64,000 nucleotides of DNA from BJHL01 sp040378885 (GTDB lineage: Bacteria; Planctomycetota; Phycisphaerae; Phycisphaerales; UBA1924): contig JBKDAN010000016.1 in the NCBI GenBank assembly GCA_046316615.1, positions 1 through 64,000 on the forward strand. The letters are read 5' to 3'. This document shows, piece after piece, positions 50,880 to 58,069 of this stretch. The notes beneath the pieces were generated by a model. It saw only the letters and a program-made list of their open reading frames with translations, was not told the origin of the DNA and ran no database searches. Made by a program: the position numbers and the translations under genes. Positions within the stretch are counted from its first letter, which is position 1. The number at the start of each line of letters is the position of its first letter.

Positions 50880-51452
50880 ATGTTTTCATCACGAGCGAGT
50901 TTGCAGGCGGCGAAGGAAGCACTGGACACGCTGATGGCGAGTCCAGAGCATGTGGCGGCGATTGACGCGATGGTGCGAGATGTCGCAGCGGCGTTTGGGC
51001 GCGGCAACAAGGTGCTGGCATGCGGCAATGGCGGCAGCATGTGCGATGCGGCGCACTTTTGCGAGGAGCTGACCGGACGCTTTCGCAGGGATCGCAAGCC
51101 TTTGCCCGCGATTGCGTGCAACGACCCGGGGCACCTGTCGTGCGTAGCGAATGACTATGGATACGAGCACGTGTTCTCACGCTGGGTGACGGCGCTGGCG
51201 CACACCGGCGATGTGGTGGTGCTGCTCTCGACCAGTGGCAACAGCGCGAACTGCGTGAAGGCAGCGGCGGCAGCGAAAGAACGCGGTGCGCGGACGTATG
51301 GACTCTTGGGTAAGGCCGGCGGCACACTGAAAGACGCGTGCGATGTGGCGATTGTGGTGCCAGGCGAGACGGCAGACCGCATTCAGGAACTGCACATGCT
51401 GATCTTGCACATTGTGGTGGAGGGGGTGGAGCGGGAACTGGGGCTGGGGTGA
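50880..51452 (+). CDS. gmhA: phosphoheptose isomerase, SIS-domain family
   Basis: Converts sedoheptulose 7-phosphate to heptose 7-phosphate, the first step of ADP-heptose synthesis for LPS. The 190 residues are the usual length. Features: LACGNGGSMCDAAHFCEEL (phosphate loop and family Asn-Gly-Gly-Ser), RKPLPAIACNDPGHLSCVAND, LLSTSGNSANCVKAAAAAKERG, and the C-terminal helix with QELHMLILHIVVEGVE. The Cys and His residues placed to bind zinc are present. The stop TGA at 51450-51452 lies inside the first unit of the GTGAGCAG array. The next gene is a methyltransferase. No other heptose gene is in the window. Confidence 0.88.
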   Translation: MFSSRASLQAAKEALDTLMASPEHVAAIDAMVRDVAAAFGRGNKVLACGNGGSMCDAAHFCEELTGRFRRDRKPLPAIACNDPGHLSCVANDYGYEHVFSRWVTALAHTGDVVVLLSTSGNSANCVKAAAAAKERGARTYGLLGKAGGTLKDACDVAIVVPGETADRIQELHMLILHIVVEGVERELGLG

Positions 51453-51520
51453 GCAGGTGAGCAGGTGAGCAGGTGAGCAGGTGAGCAGGTGAGCAGGTGA
51501 GCAGGTGAGCAGGTGAGCAG
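51449..51520 (+). repeat. nine perfect tandem copies of GTGAGCAG
   Basis: Exactly 72 bases, nine units without a mismatch. The first unit contains the gmhA stop codon and the last ends six bases before a TATTGT hexamer ahead of the next gene. Perfect copies imply recent expansion and likely length variation between strains. Confidence 0.97.
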
Positions 51521-51525
51521 GGCGA

Positions 51526-51531
51526 TATTGT
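51526..51531 (+). promoter_or_regulatory. candidate leaderless promoter -10 for the methyltransferase gene
   Basis: TATTGT ends five bases before the ATG at 51537. The -35 position falls inside the GTGAGCAG array, so repeat copies form the upstream promoter DNA. Confidence 0.45.
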
Positions 51532-51536
51532 TGGGC

Positions 51537-52061
51537 ATGAGCAATGCGCTGCGACTGCATATCGGTGGGGAGATCGTCAAGGACGGTTGGAAGATTCTGA
51601 ATGTGCAGGGACTGCCTGGGGTGGACTATGTGGGGCAGGCGTACGACCTGCGCCAGTTTGGCGACAACTCCGTGACGGAGATTTACGCCAGCCACGTGTA
51701 TGAGCATTTGGATTACGTGCGCGAACTGCCCATTGCGTGGGCTGAGGCGCGACGCGTGCTGGTGCCGGGCGGGCGGCTGCAGTTTTCTGTGCCTGACTTG
51801 CAAACGCTGGCGTGGCTGCTGGGGTCGCCCCAGATGACGCTGGAAGGCCGCTGGCACATTGTGCGGATGATTTACGGTGGACAGACCAACCCGCACGACT
51901 ACCACAAGTGCGGATTCACGTATCAGATCGCGCACCAGATGCTGCGAGAGGTGGGGTTCAGCAGCGTGGAGCGGGTGGAGAAGTTTGATCTGTTCGAAGA
52001 TACCAGTATCAGCATGTTTGCGGGGTTTGCGATTTCGCTGAATATGCGGGCGGTGAAGTGA
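51537..52061 (+). CDS. class I SAM-dependent methyltransferase, short
   Basis: A 174-residue protein. 'LNVQGLPGVDYVGQAYDLRQFGDNSVTEIYASHVYEHL' is the compact Methyltransf_11-type region, with the EHL motif and a conserved Asp, and RRVLVPGGRLQFSVPDL is the motif III strand. The N-terminal SAM glycine loop (GxGxG) is not clear, as in the short methyltransferases of polysaccharide clusters, so some members may have lost activity. 'HDYHKCGFTYQIAHQMLREVGFSSVERV' closes the fold. With gmhA just upstream a glycan-modification role is plausible. The GTG 24 bases earlier lies in the repeat array and is rejected. Confidence 0.75.
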   Translation: MSNALRLHIGGEIVKDGWKILNVQGLPGVDYVGQAYDLRQFGDNSVTEIYASHVYEHLDYVRELPIAWAEARRVLVPGGRLQFSVPDLQTLAWLLGSPQMTLEGRWHIVRMIYGGQTNPHDYHKCGFTYQIAHQMLREVGFSSVERVEKFDLFEDTSISMFAGFAISLNMRAVK

Positions 52062-52065
52062 AAAG

Positions 52066-52104
52066 GAAGTGCCAGAGTGCAAAGTGCCAGAGTGCGGGGT
52101 AGGG
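52066..52104 (-). repeat. degenerate octamer repeat, AGTGCCAG family (reverse of GGCACTCN)
   Basis: Four units follow the methyltransferase stop: AGTGCCAG, AGTGCAA, AGTGCCAG, AGTGCGGG. Read on the minus strand they are GGCACT-type units like those of radA and pcrA, but in the opposite orientation to the three other loci. Confidence 0.65.
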
Positions 52105-52115
52105 GGCGGGGCACA

Positions 52116-52121
52116 TACATT
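52116..52121 (+). promoter_or_regulatory. candidate leaderless promoter -10 of dnaX
   Basis: TACATT ends five bases before the ATG at 52127; there is no ribosome site. Confidence 0.45.
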
Positions 52122-52126
52122 TGGCC

Positions 52127-53266
52127 ATGTCGTACACCGTACTGGCGCGTCGATATCGGTCGCAGGATTTCGGAGAAGTGATCGGGCAGGAACCGATCGC
52201 CAAGACGCTGCAGAACGCCATCGCGAGTGATCGCGTGGCTCATGCGTATCTCTTCTGCGGCACGCGCGGGGTGGGCAAGACCACCATGGCGCGGCTCTTT
52301 GCCAAAGCGCTCAACGGTGGCACGCCGGAGATTGACAATCTCATCATGCAAGGCAAGGACACCGATGTCATTGAGATTGACGCGGCGAGCAACACGGGCG
52401 TGGAGAACGCGCGGGAACTGATCGCCAACAGCATGTACCGCCCGTTGCGCGGCAAGTACAAGGTGTACATCATCGACGAAGTGCACATGCTGAGCAACAG
52501 CGCGTTCAACGCGCTGCTCAAGACGATGGAAGAGCCGCCCGAGCATGTGAAGTTCATTCTGGCGACGACTGACCCGCACAAGGTGCCGCCCACGATTCAG
52601 AGCCGGTGCCAGCGGTTTGACTTCCGCAACATTCCCGCGACGCTGATTGCCAAGCACCTGACGGAGATCCTCAAGAACGAATCAGCGAAGGCTGACCCGG
52701 AGCTGCTGCATCAAGTCGCGCTGCTGGGTAACGGCAGCATGCGTGATGCGCTGACGCTGATGGACCGGCTGCTGGCAACGGGCGAGAAGAAGCTGACGGT
52801 GAAGCTGCTCGAAGAGCTGCTGGGCCTGCCCGAGCGCGATGTGATCTCGCGGCTGATTGGCGCGCTGGCCGATGGCGACGCGGATACCGCGCTGACGCTG
52901 GGCGGCGACTTGCTTGCGAAAGGCACGGCAATTGACCAAGTGATTGAAACGCTGCTGGTGCGGCTGCGCGACTTGATGATTCTGGCGAGCTGCGGCCCCA
53001 ACACGCAGTTGGTGGATCTGTCACCCGAAGCACGGCAGAAGGAAGCGGACCTGGCGAAGAAGTTTGACGCCGCCGGGCTGGTGCACATGATCGCGCTGTG
53101 CGAGAATGTGCAGCGCGCGGCCAAGAGCAGCAGTGTGCCGCGGGCGCTCTTTGATGCGTTGCTGGTGCGGCTGGCGATGACCGAAAAGCTCGCGGATGTG
53201 ACAGCGATTGTGACAGGCCGCGGAGCGCGGGCGAGCAACACACCGGCGATGGCAAAAAAAGCCTAG
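52127..53266 (+). CDS. dnaX: DNA polymerase III gamma subunit (short product of dnaX)
   Basis: Clamp-loader ATPase. The zero-frame product is 379 residues: RRYRSQDFGEVIGQEP, Walker A GTRGVGKTT (about 45), a zinc-module region (here without the usual four Cys, GGTPEIDNL), IIDEVHMLSNSAFNALLKTMEEPP (DEAD-like Walker B and sensor), SRCQRFDF, and the collar domain. Just before the stop is GCA AAA AAA GCC TAG, with seven A at 53254-53260. A -1 slip there enters a frame open to 53877 that encodes a typical tau C-terminus. So this frame alone makes gamma. The same mechanism is known in E. coli (A AAA AAG) and by transcript slippage in Thermus. Confidence 0.94.
   Translation: MSYTVLARRYRSQDFGEVIGQEPIAKTLQNAIASDRVAHAYLFCGTRGVGKTTMARLFAKALNGGTPEIDNLIMQGKDTDVIEIDAASNTGVENARELIANSMYRPLRGKYKVYIIDEVHMLSNSAFNALLKTMEEPPEHVKFILATTDPHKVPPTIQSRCQRFDFRNIPATLIAKHLTEILKNESAKADPELLHQVALLGNGSMRDALTLMDRLLATGEKKLTVKLLEELLGLPERDVISRLIGALADGDADTALTLGGDLLAKGTAIDQVIETLLVRLRDLMILASCGPNTQLVDLSPEARQKEADLAKKFDAAGLVHMIALCENVQRAAKSSSVPRALFDALLVRLAMTEKLADVTAIVTGRGARASNTPAMAKKA
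53254..53260 (+). promoter_or_regulatory. slippery A-run of dnaX
   Basis: Seven A, read as A|AAA|AAA in the zero frame, followed by GCC TAG. It fits both a ribosomal -1 slip (X XXY YYZ) and RNA polymerase slippage. No clear downstream stem-loop or upstream Shine-Dalgarno stimulator was seen at the expected distance. Confidence 0.85.
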
Positions 53267-53877
53267 CGGGTGGTGTCCTCGCGTCGCCGGCTGAGCCGAT
53301 GACGCATCCGCCGCGTGAGACACCTGCGACGCGCGGCCTGGCTCCACCCGCCACCTCTGCACCTTTGGCTGCAACCGCGCCTGTGAACAACACGGCGGTG
53401 GCGGCTCGTACGCCCATTGTGGCGTCGGTGCGGACGGCGGCCCCGGTGGCTGCAGCGCCAGCTCCGGCGGCGATGCCCGCCGAAGTGCGCAAGCTGCCTG
53501 ACACGGCGGCACTGGGTGAGAAGTGGGGCGCGCTCATGGAGGCAGCTCGCGACAACCGCCGGCTGCGCGTGCTGCTGATTGATGTGGTGCCTGTTGCGTG
53601 GAGCGGCGGAACACTGACGCTGCGACCTGCGACGCCCGTGATGGCTCTGCCCATCGACGCGGCGCGGGTAGAGATCGGCAGCTTGGCGAACTTGGTTGTT
53701 CCCGGCACGACGAGTGTGGTGCTGGAACGCGATGAAATGCCTCAGCAGGCTGCGGCCCCTGTGAGCAACCTGCCCACCGCAGCGGAGATGAGCGAGCATC
53801 CGCTGATCAAGCAGGCCATTGAACTGTTTGGCGGCAAGGTGACGTTTGTGCAGGCACGCAAGCCGTCGGAGAAGTGA
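53254..53877 (+). CDS. dnaX: tau-specific C-terminal part of dnaX, reached by -1 frameshift
   Basis: After the A-run the -1 frame reads AGC CTA GCG and on to 53877, about 205 codons. It begins with an Ala/Pro/Thr-rich linker (residues to about 'APAPAAMPAEVRKL') and ends in a folded domain, LGEKWGALMEAARDNRRLRVLLIDVVPVAW-like, followed by a beta strand and 'HPLIKQAIELFGGKV', which is the classic tau C-terminal domain that binds the polymerase and helicase. An internal ATG at 53299 has no ribosome site, so separate translation is unlikely. With the zero-frame part, tau would be about 583 residues. Confidence 0.85.
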   Translation, partial: KKSLAGGVLASPAEPMTHPPRETPATRGLAPPATSAPLAATAPVNNTAVAARTPIVASVRTAAPVAAAPAPAAMPAEVRKLPDTAALGEKWGALMEAARDNRRLRVLLIDVVPVAWSGGTLTLRPATPVMALPIDAARVEIGSLANLVVPGTTSVVLERDEMPQQAAAPVSNLPTAAEMSEHPLIKQAIELFGGKVTFVQARKPSEK

Positions 53878-53890
53878 GCGAGTCGCAGCG

Positions 53891-55030
53891 TCACCATCCT
53901 TCTACGAGCATATCGATGATGCGCTCGCGTGACGGACTTTCAGCATCGCGCACGTACGCGCCGCTCGTTGCGACTGCGACGGCGAGGCAGTGCTCTTGCG
54001 CAAGTCCGAGCGTTTGCGCGAATGCGAAGCCTGCGTTGAAGTGATCGCCTGCGCCCGTGCTGAGTTTGGGGTTGGCAGTCACCGGGCCTGCGACATAAGT
54101 CGGTGTGGTGACATCGCGACTGCTGGCCGCGGCGCCTTCGCGCGGGTGGATGACGACGCTGGTGATGTTGACGCGCTCGCGGATGCGCTGTGCAAGCGGC
54201 GGTAGACGCTGCTCGAGCGCGAGCGATTCGTTGTCGGCGACTTGCAGTACCGAGGCGATGCGCTGGGCTTCGGCTAAGTTGAGCCCCAGCGTGACGTGGA
54301 TGTGCTTGTCAAGTTCGCGCAGCTGCGTGAGCATGCCGGCGATGTCGGCATCGGTGCGCTTGGCGGGGTCGGAGAGATCGATGAAGAGGCGGCGCGGGTG
54401 GCCGTTCACGAGGCGCGGGACGTGGGGAAAGACGTCGCGCATCAGGCCTAGCCAGATGCTGGGCACGCCGCCAAGCAGGGACCAGTTGACGATGCCCAGC
54501 AGTCGCGATGTTGCGACGATCTCGCGAAGCACGGGCAGGCCGACGCGGGCGACGATGGCGTCCCACGTGACGCTTTGCACCGCGGCGGTGTGGTTGAACA
54601 TGATCTTGCCGTCGCTGAACTCCAGCGCATCGGTGTGGCCGGGCGGGCTGAGCGAGATGACTCGTTCGCAGCGAGCGGCGAAGGGCGTGAAGACGGGGTT
54701 GATCGCGGCGTGGTCGTCGGGCTTGCTGATGGCACCGATGTACGTGATGCGAGTGCCCAGTGATGCGAGGCCGCTGGCCATGAGCGGGCCATTGCCGCCA
54801 AACCGGAGTTCGCGGCGGACGAGCTCGATGTTGGTGCTCTTGCCCGCGGCGCCGGCGATGCGCTGCGAGAACTCAGTGATGGTGGCGATGCGGGAGAAGT
54901 CATCGACACGCATCGAGTCGCGCGAGTTCACGGCGTGCAGGATGGCATCGGTAAAGCCGTCGAAGCCAACGAGTGCGGGGAAGGTGGGGGCGCTGGCGAG
55001 TGCAGCGGCGGCGTGGGGATGCGCGGGCAT
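53891..55030 (-). CDS. PfkB/ribokinase-family sugar kinase-like protein
   Basis: A 379-residue protein. The C-terminal PfkB signature is STGAGDHFNAGFAFA (GAGD anion hole with catalytic Asp), and N-terminal features include LVGFDGFTDAILHAV and RFGGNGPLMASGLASLG (substrate GG-N motif). An insert region contains 'TTPTYVAGPVTANPKLS' before the GAGD. The substrate is not readable. Upstream of the start (minus strand) TAGCCT ends six bases before the ATG, suggesting a leaderless mRNA. It follows the HlyD-type gene by 47 bases, but the two may be transcribed separately. Confidence 0.82.
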   Translation of the reverse strand: MPAHPHAAAALASAPTFPALVGFDGFTDAILHAVNSRDSMRVDDFSRIATITEFSQRIAGAAGKSTNIELVRRELRFGGNGPLMASGLASLGTRITYIGAISKPDDHAAINPVFTPFAARCERVISLSPPGHTDALEFSDGKIMFNHTAAVQSVTWDAIVARVGLPVLREIVATSRLLGIVNWSLLGGVPSIWLGLMRDVFPHVPRLVNGHPRRLFIDLSDPAKRTDADIAGMLTQLRELDKHIHVTLGLNLAEAQRIASVLQVADNESLALEQRLPPLAQRIRERVNITSVVIHPREGAAASSRDVTTPTYVAGPVTANPKLSTGAGDHFNAGFAFAQTLGLAQEHCLAVAVATSGAYVRDAESPSRERIIDMLVEGW

Positions 55031-55036
55031 GGGGCA

Positions 55037-55042
55037 AGGCTA
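55037..55042 (-). promoter_or_regulatory. candidate leaderless promoter -10 for the PfkB gene
   Basis: On the minus strand TAGCCT ends six bases before the ATG at 55030, with no ribosome site. Confidence 0.4.
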
Positions 55043-55077
55043 CGCGGCGAGCCGGCGATGCTGCGAAGGCTGATGGC

Positions 55078-56157
55078 TTACTGGGTGTCAGCCTTGCCGA
55101 TGAAAACATCGACCGCTTGCCCCGGGAAAATGGGCGTTGTCGCCTGCGATGTGACGCGCAGGACGACGTCAATCACGCGGGTGTCGACGCGTTCGGTGTT
55201 GTTGCCGGCAAGGTCGCTCTTGGGGCGGGCGAAGGGTTCGATGCGAAGCACTTGCAGTTCGAGCATCGTGGGCTGTGCGCCGCGAGTGCGGGCGAGGGCC
55301 TTGAGGTTGGGTAATGACTGGCCGCTGGCGTCGGCAATGAGGGCGATATCTTCTTCGTCGATCTGGGCGCGGATGGCGAGGTTGGAGAGATCGCCCAAGA
55401 TGAGCGCGGGCTGGCTGCCAGCGGCGGCGGCGGTGTTGGCGAATTCGCCCGGCTCGATATTGCGGCGGAGCACGACGCCTTGCTGGGGCGCTCGAACGGT
55501 GAGGCGATCGACGAGGAGTTTGAGGCTGCGGACGCGGGCCTGCGTTTGGGCAAGCTGCGCTTGATTGATCGCGAGGTCGGGCTGCCAGCCGCCGGCTTGG
55601 GCGCTGGCGAGGGCGGCTTTCGCACGATCGAGTTCGGCGACGGCGTTGTCGCGTGCGAAGCGTGCGATGGCGAGGTCACGCTCGGTGCTGGCTTGGCGGC
55701 GCACGGCGTCTTCGGTGACGCGCACTTGGTCGGTGCGGTCGTTGAGGACTGCTTGTGCGGCGGCGATGCCGGCTTCGAGCGGGGGTAGATCTTCCTTGCG
55801 GGGCAGGGCGTGCCAGCGATCAATCGCGGCCTGCGCGGCGAGCACGTCTGCCTCGGCGCGAATGAGGTCAGCCTCAAGCGTGCGCGTGTCGAGCATGAAG
55901 AGCGGATCGCCCGCGTTCACGCGGTCGCCCACGCTCACGAGCACTTTGGTGACGAGCCCGGCCTCGGGCGCGACCACTTGCAGGTTGCGCGTGGCGGGCT
56001 CGACAATGCCCAGGGCCGCGACGCCGCTCGCGAAGGGATTGATGGCGGCGGGGCGGGCGAGCGGCGGGATGGCCTGGGGCTGCTCTTGCGTGGCGACGGC
56101 GTAGACGCCAATGGCGAAGCCGGCGATGGCGAGGAGGATGGTGATGGTGCGGAGCAT
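55078..56157 (-). CDS. HlyD-type membrane fusion/adaptor protein
   Basis: A 359-residue periplasmic adaptor. An N-terminal membrane segment (ITILLAIAGFAIGVYAVA) is followed by a lipoyl-like half (VVAPEAGLVTKVLVSVGDRVNAGDPLFMLDT), a long helical hairpin with Ala/Gln-rich heptads (LEADLIRAEADVLAAQAAI... to RVRSLKLL), the second lipoyl half (VRAPQQGVVLRRNIEPGEF) and a beta barrel with 'FPGQAVDVFIG' at the end. Such proteins join an inner-membrane ABC transporter (often MacB-like) to an outer channel; no ABC or TolC gene is in the neighbourhood, so its partner is elsewhere. The GTGAGCAG array lies 19 bases upstream of its start. Confidence 0.85.
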   Translation of the reverse strand: MLRTITILLAIAGFAIGVYAVATQEQPQAIPPLARPAAINPFASGVAALGIVEPATRNLQVVAPEAGLVTKVLVSVGDRVNAGDPLFMLDTRTLEADLIRAEADVLAAQAAIDRWHALPRKEDLPPLEAGIAAAQAVLNDRTDQVRVTEDAVRRQASTERDLAIARFARDNAVAELDRAKAALASAQAGGWQPDLAINQAQLAQTQARVRSLKLLVDRLTVRAPQQGVVLRRNIEPGEFANTAAAAGSQPALILGDLSNLAIRAQIDEEDIALIADASGQSLPNLKALARTRGAQPTMLELQVLRIEPFARPKSDLAGNNTERVDTRVIDVVLRVTSQATTPIFPGQAVDVFIGKADTQ

Positions 56158-56163
56158 GGTGGG

Positions 56164-56176
56164 AAGTGACGAAGTG
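56164..56176 (+). repeat. short AAGTGACG-type repeat before the GTGAGCAG array
   Basis: AAGTGACGAAGTG sits between the HlyD gene start and the array and shares the AAGTGACG unit found at the ffh stop and near 58 kb. Confidence 0.5.
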
Positions 56177-56264
56177 GTGAGCAGGTGAGCAGGTGAGCAG
56201 GTGAGCAGGTGAGCAGGTGAGCAGGTGAGCAGGTGAGCAGGTGAGCAGGTGAGCAGGTGAGCAG
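56177..56264 (+). repeat. eleven perfect tandem copies of GTGAGCAG
   Basis: Exactly 88 bases without a mismatch, in the plus orientation although both flanking genes (ffh and HlyD) are on the minus strand. It lies in the probable 5' leader or promoter of the HlyD gene. Confidence 0.97.
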
Positions 56265-56337
56265 GTGAGTGAAGCGAACAGTGATTTCGCGGCGAGGGGC
56301 GAATGAGATGTGATGCGGGGCGACTTTGGGCGTGCGT

Positions 56338-56367
56338 TGCGACTTCGTTGCTTCGTCACTTGGTCAC
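56338..56367 (-). repeat. degenerate AAGTGACG octamers at the ffh stop codon
   Basis: On the minus strand AAGTGACC, AAGTGACG, AAGCAACG, AAGTCG. The first unit includes the last Lys codon and the TGA stop of ffh. Confidence 0.6.
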
Positions 56368-57926
56368 TTCTTGCGTTTCTTGAAGCCCGAACCGCCTTTG
56401 ATGCTTGGGGTGAAGGTGGTTCCTCGGCCGAACATGCCGCGCATGCCGGCCATGGCCTGGGCGGGGTCGCTGCTTTGCATGGTGCTGGCCATTTTGGCGC
56501 GGTCCATGGCGGAGAGGCCGGACATTTCGCGGGTCATCTTGCTGACCATTTCAAATTGCTTGGTCAGGCGGCCCACTTCGTCCTGACTGGCGCCGCTGCC
56601 GGTCGCGACGCGCTTGCGGCGGCTGTTGTTCATGATGGCGGGGCTCTTGCGTTCCTCGCGGTTCATGCTGTTGATCATCGCTTCGACGCGGTCGAGTTGT
56701 TTGTCTTCGATGTTCACGTCTTTGAGCATGCTGCCCACGCCCGGCAGCAGGCCCAGCAGGCTCTTGAGCGGGCCCATGCGGCGGAGCGTTTTGAGCTGCT
56801 TGAGGAAGTCGTCCATCGACATCTCGCCCTTCATCATGCGCTCTTGCAGGGTCTTGGCGTCATCGTCGTTGATCTCGCGTTGGGCCTTTTCGACGAGGCT
56901 CACGACGTCGCCCATCCCCAGGATGCGCCCCGCGACGCGCTCGGGCAAGAACTCTTCGAGGGCGTCGATCTTCTCGCCCACGCCGACGAACTTGATGGGT
57001 GCGCCGGTCACGTGCTTCACGCTGATGGCTGCGCCGCCGCGTGTGTCGCTGTCGAACTTCGTCAGGATCACGCCGTCAACCGTGAGGCGTTCGTGGAAGG
57101 CCTTGGCGCTGTTCACCGCGTCCTGGCCCGTCATGGCATCGACGACGAGGAAGACGTGCTGGGGCTGCGTGATCTTCTGCACCTGCGCCAGTTCGCCCAT
57201 CAGTTCGTCGTTGATGTGCAAGCGGCCTGCGGTGTCGATGATCAGCGTGTCGACACCTTTAGCCTTGGCTTCTTGCAACGCTCGCAGCGCGACTTGCACG
57301 GCGACGCCCACGGCCTTGCCATACTCAGCGCATTTGTCGGGCTCGGCGTAGAAGTGAACCTGAGCGCCGCCGGCGTGTTCTGTTTCCACTTGCGTCGCGA
57401 TCGTGCGCAGCTGCTCCACGGCGGCCGGACGCTGCAAGTCACACGCAGCAAGCATGACGCTGCGGCCACGCTTCTTGAGGTACGCAGCGAGCTTGCCGCA
57501 CGTGGTGGTCTTGCCTGAGCCTTGCAGGCCCGTCATCATCACGACGGTGGGGCCGAACTGATTCTTGACGATGAGGCCTTCGGCGCTCACGGGCTTGGGC
57601 AGCGTGATGGGCAGGCCGGTTTGGGCAAGCTCGGCTTTGGTTTCGGCATCGTCGGGCGCTTCGCCGCCCAGGAACTCGATGAGCCGCTTGTGCACGATGC
57701 CGATCATCTCTTGCGCGGGGTTGAGGGTCTTGGTGACCTGCTTGCCCAGCGCATCTTGCATGACCGAAGCGACGAAAGCGTTGACGACATCGAGATGCAC
57801 GTCGGCATCAAGCAGGGCCGTGCGGACATCCTGCATCGCCTCGGCGACGTTTTTCTCGGAGATCTGGTCATTGCCGGAGAGTTTGCGGAAAAGACCAGAG
57901 AAGGTGTCGTTGAGTTTTTCGAACAT
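56364..57926 (-). CDS. ffh: signal recognition particle GTPase Ffh
   Basis: Binds signal peptides at the ribosome and, with FtsY, delivers them to the membrane. At 520 residues it is about 65 longer than E. coli Ffh; part of the excess is an insert between the N and G domains (GGEAPDDAETKAELAQ). Motifs are GLQGSGKTTTCGKLA (G1, about 132), DLQRPAAVEQL (DxxRPAA), IIDTAGRLHIN (DTAGR), TKFDSDTRGG (TKxD) and the Met-rich M domain (MGPLKSLLGLLPGVGSMLK, GRRRRVATGSGAS-like SRRKRVATGSG). The SRP RNA gene was not found here. The C-terminus is Lys-rich. The stop codon lies in an AAGTGACG octamer repeat. Confidence 0.96.
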   Translation of the reverse strand: MFEKLNDTFSGLFRKLSGNDQISEKNVAEAMQDVRTALLDADVHLDVVNAFVASVMQDALGKQVTKTLNPAQEMIGIVHKRLIEFLGGEAPDDAETKAELAQTGLPITLPKPVSAEGLIVKNQFGPTVVMMTGLQGSGKTTTCGKLAAYLKKRGRSVMLAACDLQRPAAVEQLRTIATQVETEHAGGAQVHFYAEPDKCAEYGKAVGVAVQVALRALQEAKAKGVDTLIIDTAGRLHINDELMGELAQVQKITQPQHVFLVVDAMTGQDAVNSAKAFHERLTVDGVILTKFDSDTRGGAAISVKHVTGAPIKFVGVGEKIDALEEFLPERVAGRILGMGDVVSLVEKAQREINDDDAKTLQERMMKGEMSMDDFLKQLKTLRRMGPLKSLLGLLPGVGSMLKDVNIEDKQLDRVEAMINSMNREERKSPAIMNNSRRKRVATGSGASQDEVGRLTKQFEMVSKMTREMSGLSAMDRAKMASTMQSSDPAQAMAGMRGMFGRGTTFTPSIKGGSGFKKRKK

Positions 57927-57987
57927 GACCGCTGATGCCTCGGGAGGACGGGTGAGGATCAGGGCTTGACCGCGAGGAGTGTAGTAA

Positions 57988-58011
57988 CGAAGTGACGAAG
58001 TGACGGAGTGG
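57988..58011 (+). repeat. CGAAGTGA octamers upstream of ffh
   Basis: CGAAGTGA, CGAAGTGA, CGGAGTGG: three units in the gap between the ffh start and the gene at 58070. It is the same family as at the ffh stop, in the other orientation. Confidence 0.6.
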
Positions 58012-58069
58012 AGATTGCGGGGGAGAAGCGAGCCGACGGGCGTGCCCGTACGCTGCTGGCGGAGGCGGC

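Noticed and set aside
51177..52082. Minus-strand frames reading LLTCSPAH repeats (also 55874-56359 and 58534-59103)
   Set aside because: They are only the octamer arrays read in translation, overlap real genes in antisense, and have no family features or start signals.
51449..56264. GTGAGCAG arrays as CRISPR arrays
   Set aside because: Units are 8 bp, contiguous and without spacers, and no cas genes are in the window.
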